DNA of 10,711 bases from Ignavibacteriales bacterium. Its GTDB lineage: Bacteria > Bacteroidota > Ignavibacteria > UBA10030. Of the stretch, positions 1-7,055 are shown piece after piece. The notes beneath the pieces are model-generated. The model was not told the origin of the DNA. It was given only the letters and a program-made list of their open reading frames with translations, and ran no database searches. The stretch spans positions 1 through 10,711 of the forward strand of contig JACQPU010000252.1 of NCBI GenBank assembly GCA_016207365.1. Direction: 5' to 3'. Both the position numbers and the translations under genes were made by a program. How positions within the stretch are numbered: the stretch's first letter is position 1; every line of letters starts with the position of its first letter.

Positions 1-81
1 CCAATTAAGCGGCGGGGGCTGGCGCCTCTGGCGAAACGTTTGATGGCGGAGAGTCTCTCCGTACCGCCTGCACACAACCTG

Positions 82-218
82 TTCGACATTCATTATTGGT
101 GTACGATATTCGACATTGCTTTCATCTCCGATCAGAAAAAGCAATGTCGATATCCCCACCCGACCGGACGTAGGTGAACTCAAATGGTCATTCGGGCGGG
201 GCAACGCCGAATGTCGAA
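82..218 (+). repeat. Nested inverted repeats in the tig leader, possible structured 5' UTR
   Basis: TTCGACATTC (82-91) is perfectly complementary to GAATGTCGAA (209-218). Between these arms lie two further stems. One is 105-122 with 138-154, which gives 17 base pairs with a single bulged T at 109 and a 15-nt loop. The other is 155-163 with 192-200, which gives 8 of 9 pairs. Drawn as RNA this is a closing helix with two side hairpins, ending 7 nt before the tig Shine-Dalgarno site. The motif TTCGACATT or its complement occurs four times (82, 109, 142 and 210), so a repeat-family origin is an alternative to a functional leader. The pairings are seen directly. A regulatory role is inference. Confidence 0.5.
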
Positions 219-225
219 TTATGAT

Positions 226-230
226 GGGAG
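226..230 (+). promoter_or_regulatory. Ribosome binding site of tig
   Basis: GGGAG lies 3 nt before the ATG at 234, a slightly short spacing. It supports that start and sits just after the closing arm of the leader inverted repeat. Confidence 0.6.
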
Positions 231-233
231 AAC

Positions 234-1505
234 ATGGAAACAACGATCAACAACATCTCTGAAGTCTCCCGGGAAATAGAGATCTCGGCAAAAGCAACGG
301 AGATCCAGCACTATTTCGACAAGGCCTACAGCGAGTACCGGCCCAAGGTGGAAATCAAGGGTTTCCGCAAGGGAAAGGCCCCTCTTGAATTGGTCAAGAA
401 GCTTTACGGCGATATGATCGAGCAGGAGACTTTGCCGACGGTTGCCAGCCAGCTGTACCGTGAGGTTGTCAAGGACAAGGACCTTAGACCGATAGGCGAA
501 CCGGTGATCGTCGACATGCACTATACGCGGGGAGAGGATTTCCGCGTAAAGATCCACTACGATATTCGCCCTGCGATTCAATTAAAGGACTACAAGGGGA
601 TTCGTGTTGAAAAGCCGGTTCATACGGTAACGGATCCGGAGCTGGACGAAGAAATCCTTCGCCTCAGGAGAATGAACGCGACAACCGAGGAGGCGGATGC
701 GGTTGACAGTGACGAGTATGTCGTGATTGCTCAGGTTCAGGAGCTTGATCCCTCGGGATTGCCGATTATAGGCAAAAAGACCCAGAGCGCCAGATTTTAC
801 CTCGCCGATCCCCAGCTCGAACAACCGATTCACGACGCCCTCAAAGCGGTTCGGCGGGATGACGAAGTCCGCGTGAAGCTCCGGCACAGCCACGGCGATC
901 ATGAACATGATGTTCATTTGAAGATCACCGCAAAAAAAATCGAGCGGGTTCAACTTCCGGCTTTTGACGAAAATTTCGTCAAGACCGTTACGAAGGAGAA
1001 AGTCACCGATCCGGCCGATTTCAAGGCAAAGCTCCGGGAGGATTTGGAAGCGTATTGGAGCGAGAAGAGCCGGCGTCAGATGATCAACGGGATCATTGGT
1101 GAGATCATCCGCCGGCATGATTTTCAGGTTCCCGAGTCCCTTACGCGCAGCGTTCTCGAAGGCCTCCTCGAGGAAGTCAAGAACCAATATCCAAACAAGC
1201 AGCTCCCGGCGGATTTCGATCCCGAGCAGTTCTCCCAGGAAAACCGTGCCTATGCAATCTATCAGTCAAAATGGGCCTTGTTGCGGGAAGAGATCGTGAA
1301 GGCCGAGGGGATCACCTCAACGGACGAGGACTTGACGGCGCTTGCCGGGAACGAGGCGCAGCGGATCGGGATTGACAGAGAGCGTCTTGTTGAGTATTAT
1401 CGATCGTCGGACCACGTCAAGGATCGGATTGTCAGCGACAAACTTATCGATTTTCTCGTGAGGGAGGCGGTTGTCACCGAAGTACCTCACAAGGACCCGG
1501 AATAA
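234..1505 (+). CDS. tig: Trigger factor, ribosome-associated chaperone
   Basis: Trigger factor docks on ribosomal protein L23 at the exit tunnel and shields nascent chains in the cytoplasm. The protein has 423 residues, near the usual length. The N-terminal ribosome-binding domain (about 1-115) carries the signature GFRKGKAP at 43-50. The FKBP-like PPIase domain (about 155-240) is very divergent. It lacks the family's aromatic pocket and GG..F elements, so prolyl isomerase activity is doubtful. Its tip carries a histidine cluster (H218, H220, H223, H225, H228). The C-terminal helical chaperone domain (about 245-423) looks complete, with LPAFDENFVK at its entrance. The ATG at 234 has a Shine-Dalgarno site. 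The gene leads a tig-clpP-clpX operon with 15 nt to clpP, an arrangement found in many bacteria. The identity is secure. Confidence 0.96.
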   Translation: METTINNISEVSREIEISAKATEIQHYFDKAYSEYRPKVEIKGFRKGKAPLELVKKLYGDMIEQETLPTVASQLYREVVKDKDLRPIGEPVIVDMHYTRGEDFRVKIHYDIRPAIQLKDYKGIRVEKPVHTVTDPELDEEILRLRRMNATTEEADAVDSDEYVVIAQVQELDPSGLPIIGKKTQSARFYLADPQLEQPIHDALKAVRRDDEVRVKLRHSHGDHEHDVHLKITAKKIERVQLPAFDENFVKTVTKEKVTDPADFKAKLREDLEAYWSEKSRRQMINGIIGEIIRRHDFQVPESLTRSVLEGLLEEVKNQYPNKQLPADFDPEQFSQENRAYAIYQSKWALLREEIVKAEGITSTDEDLTALAGNEAQRIGIDRERLVEYYRSSDHVKDRIVSDKLIDFLVREAVVTEVPHKDPE

Positions 1506-1507
1506 TG

Positions 1508-1514
1508 AAAAGGA
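1508..1514 (+). promoter_or_regulatory. Ribosome binding site of clpP
   Basis: AAAAGGA lies 6 nt before the ATG at 1521, inside the 15-nt gap after the tig stop codon. It fixes the clpP start. Confidence 0.6.
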
Positions 1515-1520
1515 TCGGTT

Positions 1521-2150
1521 ATGAACTCATCGCGTGAAGTCTTCAACCAGCTTGTACCCATTGTCGTCGAACAGACCGGTCGGGGTGAGCGGGCATACGA
1601 CATTTTCTCCCGCCTCCTCAAGGAACGGATTGTCTTCATCGGCACACCGATTGATGACACGATTTCCAGCCTGGTCATTGCCCAGCTCCTTTTTCTTGAA
1701 TCCGAGGATCCGGATAAGGATATTAATGTGTACGTGAACAGCCCGGGAGGGAGCGTCAGCGCCGGCCTTGCCATTTATGATACCATGCAGTATATTCGGC
1801 CAGACGTTTCCACAATCTGCATCGGCATGGCGGCAAGCATGGCGGCGGTTCTTCTTGCCGGCGGCGCGAAGGGAAAACGAACGGCGCTGCCGAACGCGAG
1901 AATCATGATGCATCAGCCGTGGGGAGGCGTGCAGGGAACGGCCTCAGACATCAGCATCCAGGCCGAGGAGATCTTGAAAACAAAGAAGCGCATCAACGAG
2001 ATTCTTGCGACGCACACGGGAAGGACCTTTGAGCAGATCGGCAAGGACACCGATCGGGACTATTACCTTTCAGCGGACGAAGCGAAACAATACGGCCTGA
2101 TCGATACCGTCCTCGTCAAACGCAGCACAGACGGAAAGAAGGAAAAGTAG
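1521..2150 (+). CDS. clpP: ClpP, proteolytic subunit of the Clp protease
   Basis: This is an ATP-dependent serine peptidase (family S14). It forms a double-heptamer barrel in the cytoplasm and degrades proteins fed in by ClpX or a similar unfoldase. Family landmarks are all present in 209 residues: VPIVVEQTGRGERAYDIFSRLLKERI near the N-terminus, the NSPGGSVSAGLAIYDTM segment (73-89), the nucleophile S106 in GMAASMAA, H131 in MMHQPWGG and D180 in DTDRDYYLSADEA. The spacing of the triad (25 and 49 residues) equals that of E. coli ClpP. Only about 10 residues precede the conserved VP..VEQT segment, so any propeptide is short. clpX starts 2 nt after the stop codon, so the protease and its unfoldase are made together. 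Confidence 0.97.
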   Translation: MNSSREVFNQLVPIVVEQTGRGERAYDIFSRLLKERIVFIGTPIDDTISSLVIAQLLFLESEDPDKDINVYVNSPGGSVSAGLAIYDTMQYIRPDVSTICIGMAASMAAVLLAGGAKGKRTALPNARIMMHQPWGGVQGTASDISIQAEEILKTKKRINEILATHTGRTFEQIGKDTDRDYYLSADEAKQYGLIDTVLVKRSTDGKKEK

Positions 2151-2151
2151 T

Positions 2152-3411
2152 ATGAGCCAGAAGCCGAAACAGGGCGAAAAGATCACATGCTCCTTCTGCG
2201 GCCGGACGCCCGAAGAGGTCAGCAGCATCATTGCGGGGCCGGACGTTTATATCTGCGACCTCTGCGTCTCAAGCTCCGTCGATATCATTCGGAACAATCT
2301 TGCGGCAATCCGCGCGCGTAAGCATACCTCGCGGTCGACTCTTACCCCTCTTGAAATCAAAAAAGCCCTCGACGAATTCGTTATAGGCCAGGAACACGCC
2401 AAGCGAACGCTCTCCGTCGCCGTCTACAACCATTACAAACGCATCGACTCGAGCGATCACCTGCATCATCTCGACGAAGTGGAGATCGAAAAGAGCAACA
2501 TTCTGATGATCGGTCCGACGGGTACTGGGAAAACGCTGCTTGCGCAGACGCTCGCGAGGATTCTCGATGTACCTTTCGCGATTGCCGATGCAACAACGCT
2601 GACCGAGGCGGGTTACGTCGGTGATGATGTCGAGACGATACTTGTTTACCTCCTCCAGAACGCCGACTACAACGTGGAGAAGGCGGAACGCGGAATCGTT
2701 TACATCGATGAAATCGACAAGATCAGCCGGAAGAGCGACAGCGCCTCCATCACGCGCGACGTGTCCGGCGAAGGGGTCCAGCAGGCTCTTCTCAAGATCC
2801 TCGAAGGTACCATTGCCGGTGTTCCTCCCAAAGGAGGACGGAAACATCCCGAGCAAAGCCTCATCAACATCAACACCAAGAATATTCTCTTTGTTTGCGG
2901 CGGAGCATTTGAGGGCCTGGAGAAGATTGTCGAGCGCCGCGTCAGCCAGAATCCTGTCGGCTTCGGCGCGGACATTAAAGGAAAGAAATCCATCGACCGG
3001 GATCAGTACCTTTCCCGCGTCGAGCCTGATGATCTCCTCAAGTACGGCTTGATCCCCGAGTTTATTGGCCGCCTCCCGGTCATCGCAACACTTCATTCCC
3101 TCAACGAGACGGCCCTCCTGAACATTCTCACCGAGCCGCGGAACGCTCTTGTCAAACAATACAAGAAGCTGTTCATGCTGGAGGGCGTCGAGCTTGAGTT
3201 CGAGGAAGAGGCCCTGAAGGCCGTCGTAACAAAGGCCATGGAGCGGGGGACGGGGGCGCGGGCCCTTCGGTCCATTATAGAAGACGTCATGCTGGACATC
3301 ATGTTCCAACTCCCCGGGCGGCAGAACATATCAAAGTGCATCATTACGCGCGATACGATTCTAAAGACCAAAGAGCCGATTTACTTGTACGAAGAGAGAA
3401 AAGCGGGGTGA
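2152..3411 (+). CDS. clpX: ClpX, ATP-dependent unfoldase of the Clp protease
   Basis: ClpX is an AAA+ hexamer that recognises tagged substrates, unfolds them and threads them into ClpP. The 419 residues contain an N-terminal C4 zinc-binding domain (C13, C16, C35, C38), the Walker A motif GPTGTGKT at 121-128, the pore loop GYVG at 154-157 and the Walker B motif IVYIDEID at 182-189. They also contain the RKH pore loop at 230-232, VGF at 269-271 (the ClpP-docking loop, IGF in E. coli), the arginine finger R307 in EFIGR and sensor-2 R370 in GAR. The ATG sits one base after the clpP stop, with a purine-rich AGAAGGAAAAG upstream inside clpP. It is the last gene of the operon; the convergent lptD gene begins to end 122 nt later. 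Nothing essential is missing. Confidence 0.97.
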   Translation: MSQKPKQGEKITCSFCGRTPEEVSSIIAGPDVYICDLCVSSSVDIIRNNLAAIRARKHTSRSTLTPLEIKKALDEFVIGQEHAKRTLSVAVYNHYKRIDSSDHLHHLDEVEIEKSNILMIGPTGTGKTLLAQTLARILDVPFAIADATTLTEAGYVGDDVETILVYLLQNADYNVEKAERGIVYIDEIDKISRKSDSASITRDVSGEGVQQALLKILEGTIAGVPPKGGRKHPEQSLININTKNILFVCGGAFEGLEKIVERRVSQNPVGFGADIKGKKSIDRDQYLSRVEPDDLLKYGLIPEFIGRLPVIATLHSLNETALLNILTEPRNALVKQYKKLFMLEGVELEFEEEALKAVVTKAMERGTGARALRSIIEDVMLDIMFQLPGRQNISKCIITRDTILKTKEPIYLYEERKAG

Positions 3412-3417
3412 GTGAGA

Positions 3418-3519
3418 CAGAAGTCAGAGGTCGGAGGTCGGAGGTCAGAGGTCAGAAACCTGATTCCTGAATTCCCGAGTTCCGACTTCTGACCTCTGAC
3501 TTCTGATTTCTGACTTCTG
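3418..3519 (+). repeat. Inverted array of 7-bp tandem repeats forming a 40-bp hairpin between convergent genes
   Basis: The left arm (3418-3457) contains five back-to-back heptamers of the form GTCRGAG (3423-3457). The right arm (3480-3519) holds the complementary heptamers, TTCTGAC-like. The loop is the 22 nt from 3458 to 3479. Aligned arm to arm, 33 of 40 positions are Watson-Crick. Six of the other seven become G:U wobbles in plus-strand RNA and one is A:C. There is no T-run after either arm, so it is not a textbook intrinsic terminator. It is still the only candidate 3'-end signal for both clpX and lptD. It fills nearly the whole intergenic gap of 122 nt. Confidence 0.85.
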
Positions 3520-3533
3520 AACCCGATATCCCT

Positions 3534-6014
3534 CTAGTAATATACCCCTCTTTCACTTCCCTGTTTCGTAATCTTGATGTCCGAAAGCTGCGGTGCTTTA
3601 ACGCGTATTTCAAGGCGATAATACCGGTACGCTCCCAGCGGAACCCAGGTGAAATTCATGATCCAGCAATGGAGGTCGCGGGAAATCTGGATCATCGGCG
3701 CCGCGAATTGTTTCTGCGTGACGTCGTAGTTTCCGCTTGCCGTGAATTTCCATTGCTGTGTGAGGTTGAACGAAAGGTTCGCCTGAAGCGAAGCGGACCG
3801 TATCTTGCGGCGGGGGTCAGACTGTGACTGGGAAAAATTGAACGACAGAGCAAGGTTCCATGGAATGCTGAAATCGGGCTCATCATTCTGGTAGAGCCGC
3901 GGTGTCAGATCCACGGGCTCCTCCTGTATGCCCGCGGCCGGTGGTGAGGGCGCCGCGCCCCTGGGCCGTTCGCCGCTGAGAGACGTTCCGAGCGAAAACG
4001 AAACGCTGGTTAAATCTGCAAGATATCCCCGTTCATTGACCAGGAATTTGTTCACACGTCTCCCAAGCTGGTAATCAAACACATAAAAATTGTACACTGT
4101 GGTCGCGCTCAGATCGAGAATGCGGCCGATGGACGTCCGGTAGTTAACGGAGAGCGGACTGAGCCGGAATTCCGTTGCCCGGAAGTTGTAACTGAGGTTT
4201 GCTCCCACGTTCATAAGCTGGATTTTTTCCTCCTTGACCGTATCCATCGGCTGATACTTCATTTCAAAGAGATTCTGAACCGCAAAGGACGCTGTGAAGG
4301 AATACGGTCCGAGACCCGTCCCGTAGACCTGCTTGCCGTACGAAAACGAGAGCGAAGGGTTCAACGTATGACGCAGGGCCGTCACACCGAAGACCCCGGG
4401 CTGAGCAATGCCGTAGAAGCGCGTGCTGGTGCCGATCGAAGCGTTCAGGAAGCCCTGCGATGTCGTCGGCCTGGACCTCTCGAACACCACGCTGCTGTCA
4501 GCACTTTGGCGAACCGGCGTGCGCCGGTCGGTGAATGTGCGGGCATCCGAGAAACTCAGGGACGGTGTGATCGTAATATTGCCCAAGCGCGGAGAGATGC
4601 TCATCTGTACGGATTGGTTCAGGTTCTGCCGGGATGTCCTCTGATATTCCGTGATGGTCCCGAGCGTGCCAGCCGTTTTCACGGAATCCACCTGCAATGC
4701 AATTTTGTCACGCCCATGAGCGCCCGTGGCCCTGTAGGACAATCCAATCGTTTCGTACCATGCCTGTTCGGAGCGGGACCCCGCCCTCTTGAATGGAAAA
4801 ACGGTCCCCTGCGTGAAAGAGAATGACGGAACCGTCTCGACAATATTTCCCGAGATCAGATTCTGGTCGCGCAACACCGCCAGTGAGAGAGAGCGGTTGG
4901 ACTCGGGCCAGGACTTGGTAAATGTGGCGTTCGAGACGACATTCTGCCGCAACACGTCGTTGAGATTCTGGCTGAAGTTGCGGTAGAAGGAACCCGATGA
5001 AAACGTGAAGTTAACGTTGAGATTTGCAGTGGGATCAATATTCTGATTATGCATCACCCGTACATTGTAGTCCTTCCGTTCCGTACGATCCGGATCGCCC
5101 AGTTCGCCTTCATGACGGCGATTGACGCTCGCTTGCACCGACCCGTCGAACTCATAACGGAGTTTGTATCGAAACAGGGATGTGTTGCCCCATCCCCCGT
5201 GCGCATACCAGTCGAAGGCCGTTACAAGGTCCAGATAGTCGCTGATTGCCCAGTAGTAGCCGAAATGCGTGAAATAGCGTCCCACGCGGGCATCCTCTCC
5301 GTAGGCCGGCGCTATGATGCCCGAGCGTCGACCCGACTTGTTGGGAAAAACCCCGAAGGGAAGAGCAAAGACCGGCACGTCCGCTATATAAAAGAAAACC
5401 GGTTCCGCCACGACAACGTCGCCGGGGATGACCTTCATTTTCGGACTGAGAAAATAAAAATGCGGGTGGTCCCTGTCGCACGTCGTGTAGCGTCCACTTG
5501 ACACGTAGAGGACATCCCTGCCGACTTTTTTGATGTTGGTCCCATGATAATACCCGCCCTCCAGAACCGTTTCACCGCGGTCGATTTTTCCCTTCTTGCT
5601 TTGGAAGTTGTACGCAATACGAAACCCATCATAGACTTCTCCGGCATCGTTGAGAACCGGAAGTCCTGAGAATTCTCCCAGGGAGTCAGCCACGCCTTCT
5701 GCGGTGAGAGTGGCTGTGTCCCAATTGATAGCCACACGGTCGGCTGCGAGCTTTATGGTACGATAATGAAGCTCACCTTTTCCGTACAGATTCATGTACC
5801 GTGTGCGGAGCGAGTAGGAAATGGAGTCACTTGCCTGGTAGGTTACAAGGGTATCGAGACCGGAAGCGCGCCGTGCGGTGTCAGGGGGAATAATAGCAGA
5901 TGTGTCGGAAACCTGCGCATTGACAACCGTCAGGCAGCCGACGAGGGTTGCGAGAGCAAGAGTCCGCCCAACATGCGCCTTCTGCGACACACAGTGAAAG
6001 GAGGGAAACCTCAC
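3534..6014 (-). CDS. lptD: LptD/OstA-family LPS-assembly outer-membrane protein
   Basis: LptD is the outer-membrane barrel that inserts lipopolysaccharide into the outer leaflet, normally with the lipoprotein LptE. The 826 residues start with a signal peptide (about 1-33, cleavage near VNA/Q). An OstA-like jellyroll follows (about 60-215; YGKGELHY, ADRVAIN, GKIDRGETV). The hallmark TTCDRDHPHFYF lies at 177-188 and GYYWAISDYLDL at 252-263. A long beta-barrel with alternating aromatic strands follows and ends in the aromatic residues VYY. The C-terminal segment with WVPLG, RYYRLEIRVKAP and SDIKITK resembles Bacteroidota/Chlorobiota homologues. A proline-rich loop lies near residues 680-700. The start is GTG and overlaps the ROK kinase stop by 4 nt (GTGA), so it is probably translationally coupled. 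No ATG occurs until residue 73, which would remove the signal peptide. Confidence 0.9.
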   Translation of the reverse strand: MRFPSFHCVSQKAHVGRTLALATLVGCLTVVNAQVSDTSAIIPPDTARRASGLDTLVTYQASDSISYSLRTRYMNLYGKGELHYRTIKLAADRVAINWDTATLTAEGVADSLGEFSGLPVLNDAGEVYDGFRIAYNFQSKKGKIDRGETVLEGGYYHGTNIKKVGRDVLYVSSGRYTTCDRDHPHFYFLSPKMKVIPGDVVVAEPVFFYIADVPVFALPFGVFPNKSGRRSGIIAPAYGEDARVGRYFTHFGYYWAISDYLDLVTAFDWYAHGGWGNTSLFRYKLRYEFDGSVQASVNRRHEGELGDPDRTERKDYNVRVMHNQNIDPTANLNVNFTFSSGSFYRNFSQNLNDVLRQNVVSNATFTKSWPESNRSLSLAVLRDQNLISGNIVETVPSFSFTQGTVFPFKRAGSRSEQAWYETIGLSYRATGAHGRDKIALQVDSVKTAGTLGTITEYQRTSRQNLNQSVQMSISPRLGNITITPSLSFSDARTFTDRRTPVRQSADSSVVFERSRPTTSQGFLNASIGTSTRFYGIAQPGVFGVTALRHTLNPSLSFSYGKQVYGTGLGPYSFTASFAVQNLFEMKYQPMDTVKEEKIQLMNVGANLSYNFRATEFRLSPLSVNYRTSIGRILDLSATTVYNFYVFDYQLGRRVNKFLVNERGYLADLTSVSFSLGTSLSGERPRGAAPSPPAAGIQEEPVDLTPRLYQNDEPDFSIPWNLALSFNFSQSQSDPRRKIRSASLQANLSFNLTQQWKFTASGNYDVTQKQFAAPMIQISRDLHCWIMNFTWVPLGAYRYYRLEIRVKAPQLSDIKITKQGSERGVYY

Positions 6015-6958
6015 AAAACCAATCCCGCCGCTCCGAGGATGCCGGCATTGTTGCCGAGTTTTGCTGGGAGGACGCGAATGTCGGGACGTGAAGGCTTCAG
6101 CACGTGTTCTTGAACGGATTTCTTGATTGCATCCATCACAAACTCGCCCGAGGCCGAAATCCCACCGCCAATGATGCTCACGCGCAGATCCATGGTGTTC
6201 ATGACCGCTCCGAGCGCAACGCCGAGAAGAGTTCCCGCTTCGATCAGTATATCCCGTGCGAAGGCGTCGCCGGCCCGTGCGGCCTGTGCAATGTATACGG
6301 GTTCAATGTTCTCCAGGTTTCCGCCCACGAGCTCGAGGAGCTTCGAGTCCGGGTGATTTGCCAGCTTTGCCATGGCCCGCTGGGAAAGGTATCGCTGCCC
6401 CACGTAGGCCTCGACACATCCGCGTGATCCGCAATTGCACGGAGGCCCATTGTAATCGATGCAAATGTGTCCGATTTCTCCGGCCCCACCGGTCGGACCT
6501 CGGAAAATCCTGCCATGGAAAATGATGCCTCCGCCGACGCCCGTGCCCCAGATTACGAACAGAAAGTCCGGGAACGGCTTGCCGGCACCGAACCTGGATT
6601 CCGCAATGGCCGCTGCGTTCGCATCATTTTCAACGCGGACCGGCAGCGAGAAAACGCGTTCAAGTTCAGCTTGCAGCGGGATACCATCGAAGTCTGTAAA
6701 ATTCGGCGGGCCTTTCACGACTCCGTGATCATCGACCATTCCCGGCGAACCGACACCAACGCCGCGAATTTCCGCTCCGCCTGCATGCTCCATCGCGTCG
6801 CGAGCGGAGAGCTCGATCTGTTTGATGACCTCCCACCTGCTCCCCGATGCATTCGAGGGAAACTTGTTTTGATACAAGATCTTCCCCTCGTTGGAAACGA
6901 GTCCGGTTTTTACGTTCGTGCCACCAAGATCGACGCCGATGACCAGATCGGAGTTCAT
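6011..6958 (-). CDS. ROK-family sugar kinase, possibly glucokinase
   Basis: ROK kinases phosphorylate free hexoses or amino sugars with ATP in the cytoplasm. The 315 residues have the N-terminal phosphate-binding motif DLGGTN at 10-15, GVGSPG at 67-72, the probable catalytic base D112 in ENDANAAA and GTGVGGG at 138-144. The ROK zinc site is complete: H164 in GEIGH and C174, C176, C181 in CNCGSRGCVE. There is no N-terminal DNA-binding domain, so it is an enzyme rather than a NagC/XylR-type repressor. The precise sugar cannot be read from the sequence; glucose is the default guess from length and motifs. The ATG at 6958 has no clear Shine-Dalgarno site. It is followed directly by lptD with a 4-nt overlap, and a 97-nt repeat-rich gap separates it from the reductase gene upstream. 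Confidence 0.92.
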   Translation of the reverse strand: MNSDLVIGVDLGGTNVKTGLVSNEGKILYQNKFPSNASGSRWEVIKQIELSARDAMEHAGGAEIRGVGVGSPGMVDDHGVVKGPPNFTDFDGIPLQAELERVFSLPVRVENDANAAAIAESRFGAGKPFPDFLFVIWGTGVGGGIIFHGRIFRGPTGGAGEIGHICIDYNGPPCNCGSRGCVEAYVGQRYLSQRAMAKLANHPDSKLLELVGGNLENIEPVYIAQAARAGDAFARDILIEAGTLLGVALGAVMNTMDLRVSIIGGGISASGEFVMDAIKKSVQEHVLKPSRPDIRVLPAKLGNNAGILGAAGLVL

Positions 6959-6970
6959 GAAGTTCTAAGT

Positions 6971-7048
6971 GATTATCGATTTGCGATTTTCGATTTTCGA
7001 TTGCCGATTTCTCTTTTCAACGAAATCGACAATTGAAATTGGGAATTG
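6971..7048. repeat. Second 7-bp tandem repeat tract with hairpin potential
   Basis: On the plus strand six consecutive heptamers of the form GATTNNC run from 6971 to 7012; the last ends in T. They are followed by three AATTG words at 7031, 7037 and 7044. Segment 6995-7011 pairs with 7022-7038 over 17 positions: 15 Watson-Crick pairs, one G:T and one C:A, around a 10-nt loop. The tract lies in the 97-nt gap between the reductase stop and the ROK kinase start on the minus strand. No T-run follows, so termination is not shown. The unit sequence differs from that of the clpX/lptD repeat, but the 7-bp period is the same. Confidence 0.75.
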
Positions 7049-7055
7049 CACATTC

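Larger units (their letters stand above)
1..233. other. Non-coding region and leader upstream of tig
   Basis: I see no supported gene here. One plus-strand frame is open from position 1 to a TGA at 175-177, but it runs through the inverted repeats, has no recognisable protein content and no start in view. A second frame stops at 41-43. If the end of an upstream gene lies here I cannot identify it. A short GC-rich hairpin (GGCGG at 45-49 with CCGCC at 64-68) has no T-run behind it. From 82 onward the region is dominated by inverted repeats, listed separately. No strong sigma-70-type promoter stands out. The pair TTCGAC (82-87) and GATATT (105-110) has a 17-nt spacer, but the -35 match is poor. 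Confidence 0.6.

Noticed and set aside
1..177. Plus-strand frame open from the window edge
   Set aside because: It runs through the inverted repeats, has no motif and no start in the window. Chance openness of 58 codons is not rare.
582..1187. Open frame of 201 codons antisense to tig
   Set aside because: Shadow frame; tig carries clear family motifs on the plus strand.
2269..3309. Long open frame of 346 codons antisense to clpX
   Set aside because: It mirrors the codon pattern of clpX, a certain gene on the other strand, and its translation shows no recognisable family.
3418..3519. CRISPR array or insertion-sequence ends
   Set aside because: The repeats are 7 bp, contiguous and without spacers, and no transposase or Cas gene is nearby.
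3418..3519. Standard rho-independent terminator for clpX or lptD
   Set aside because: The stem is long but neither arm is followed by a run of T, so I list it as a repeat with possible 3'-end function only.
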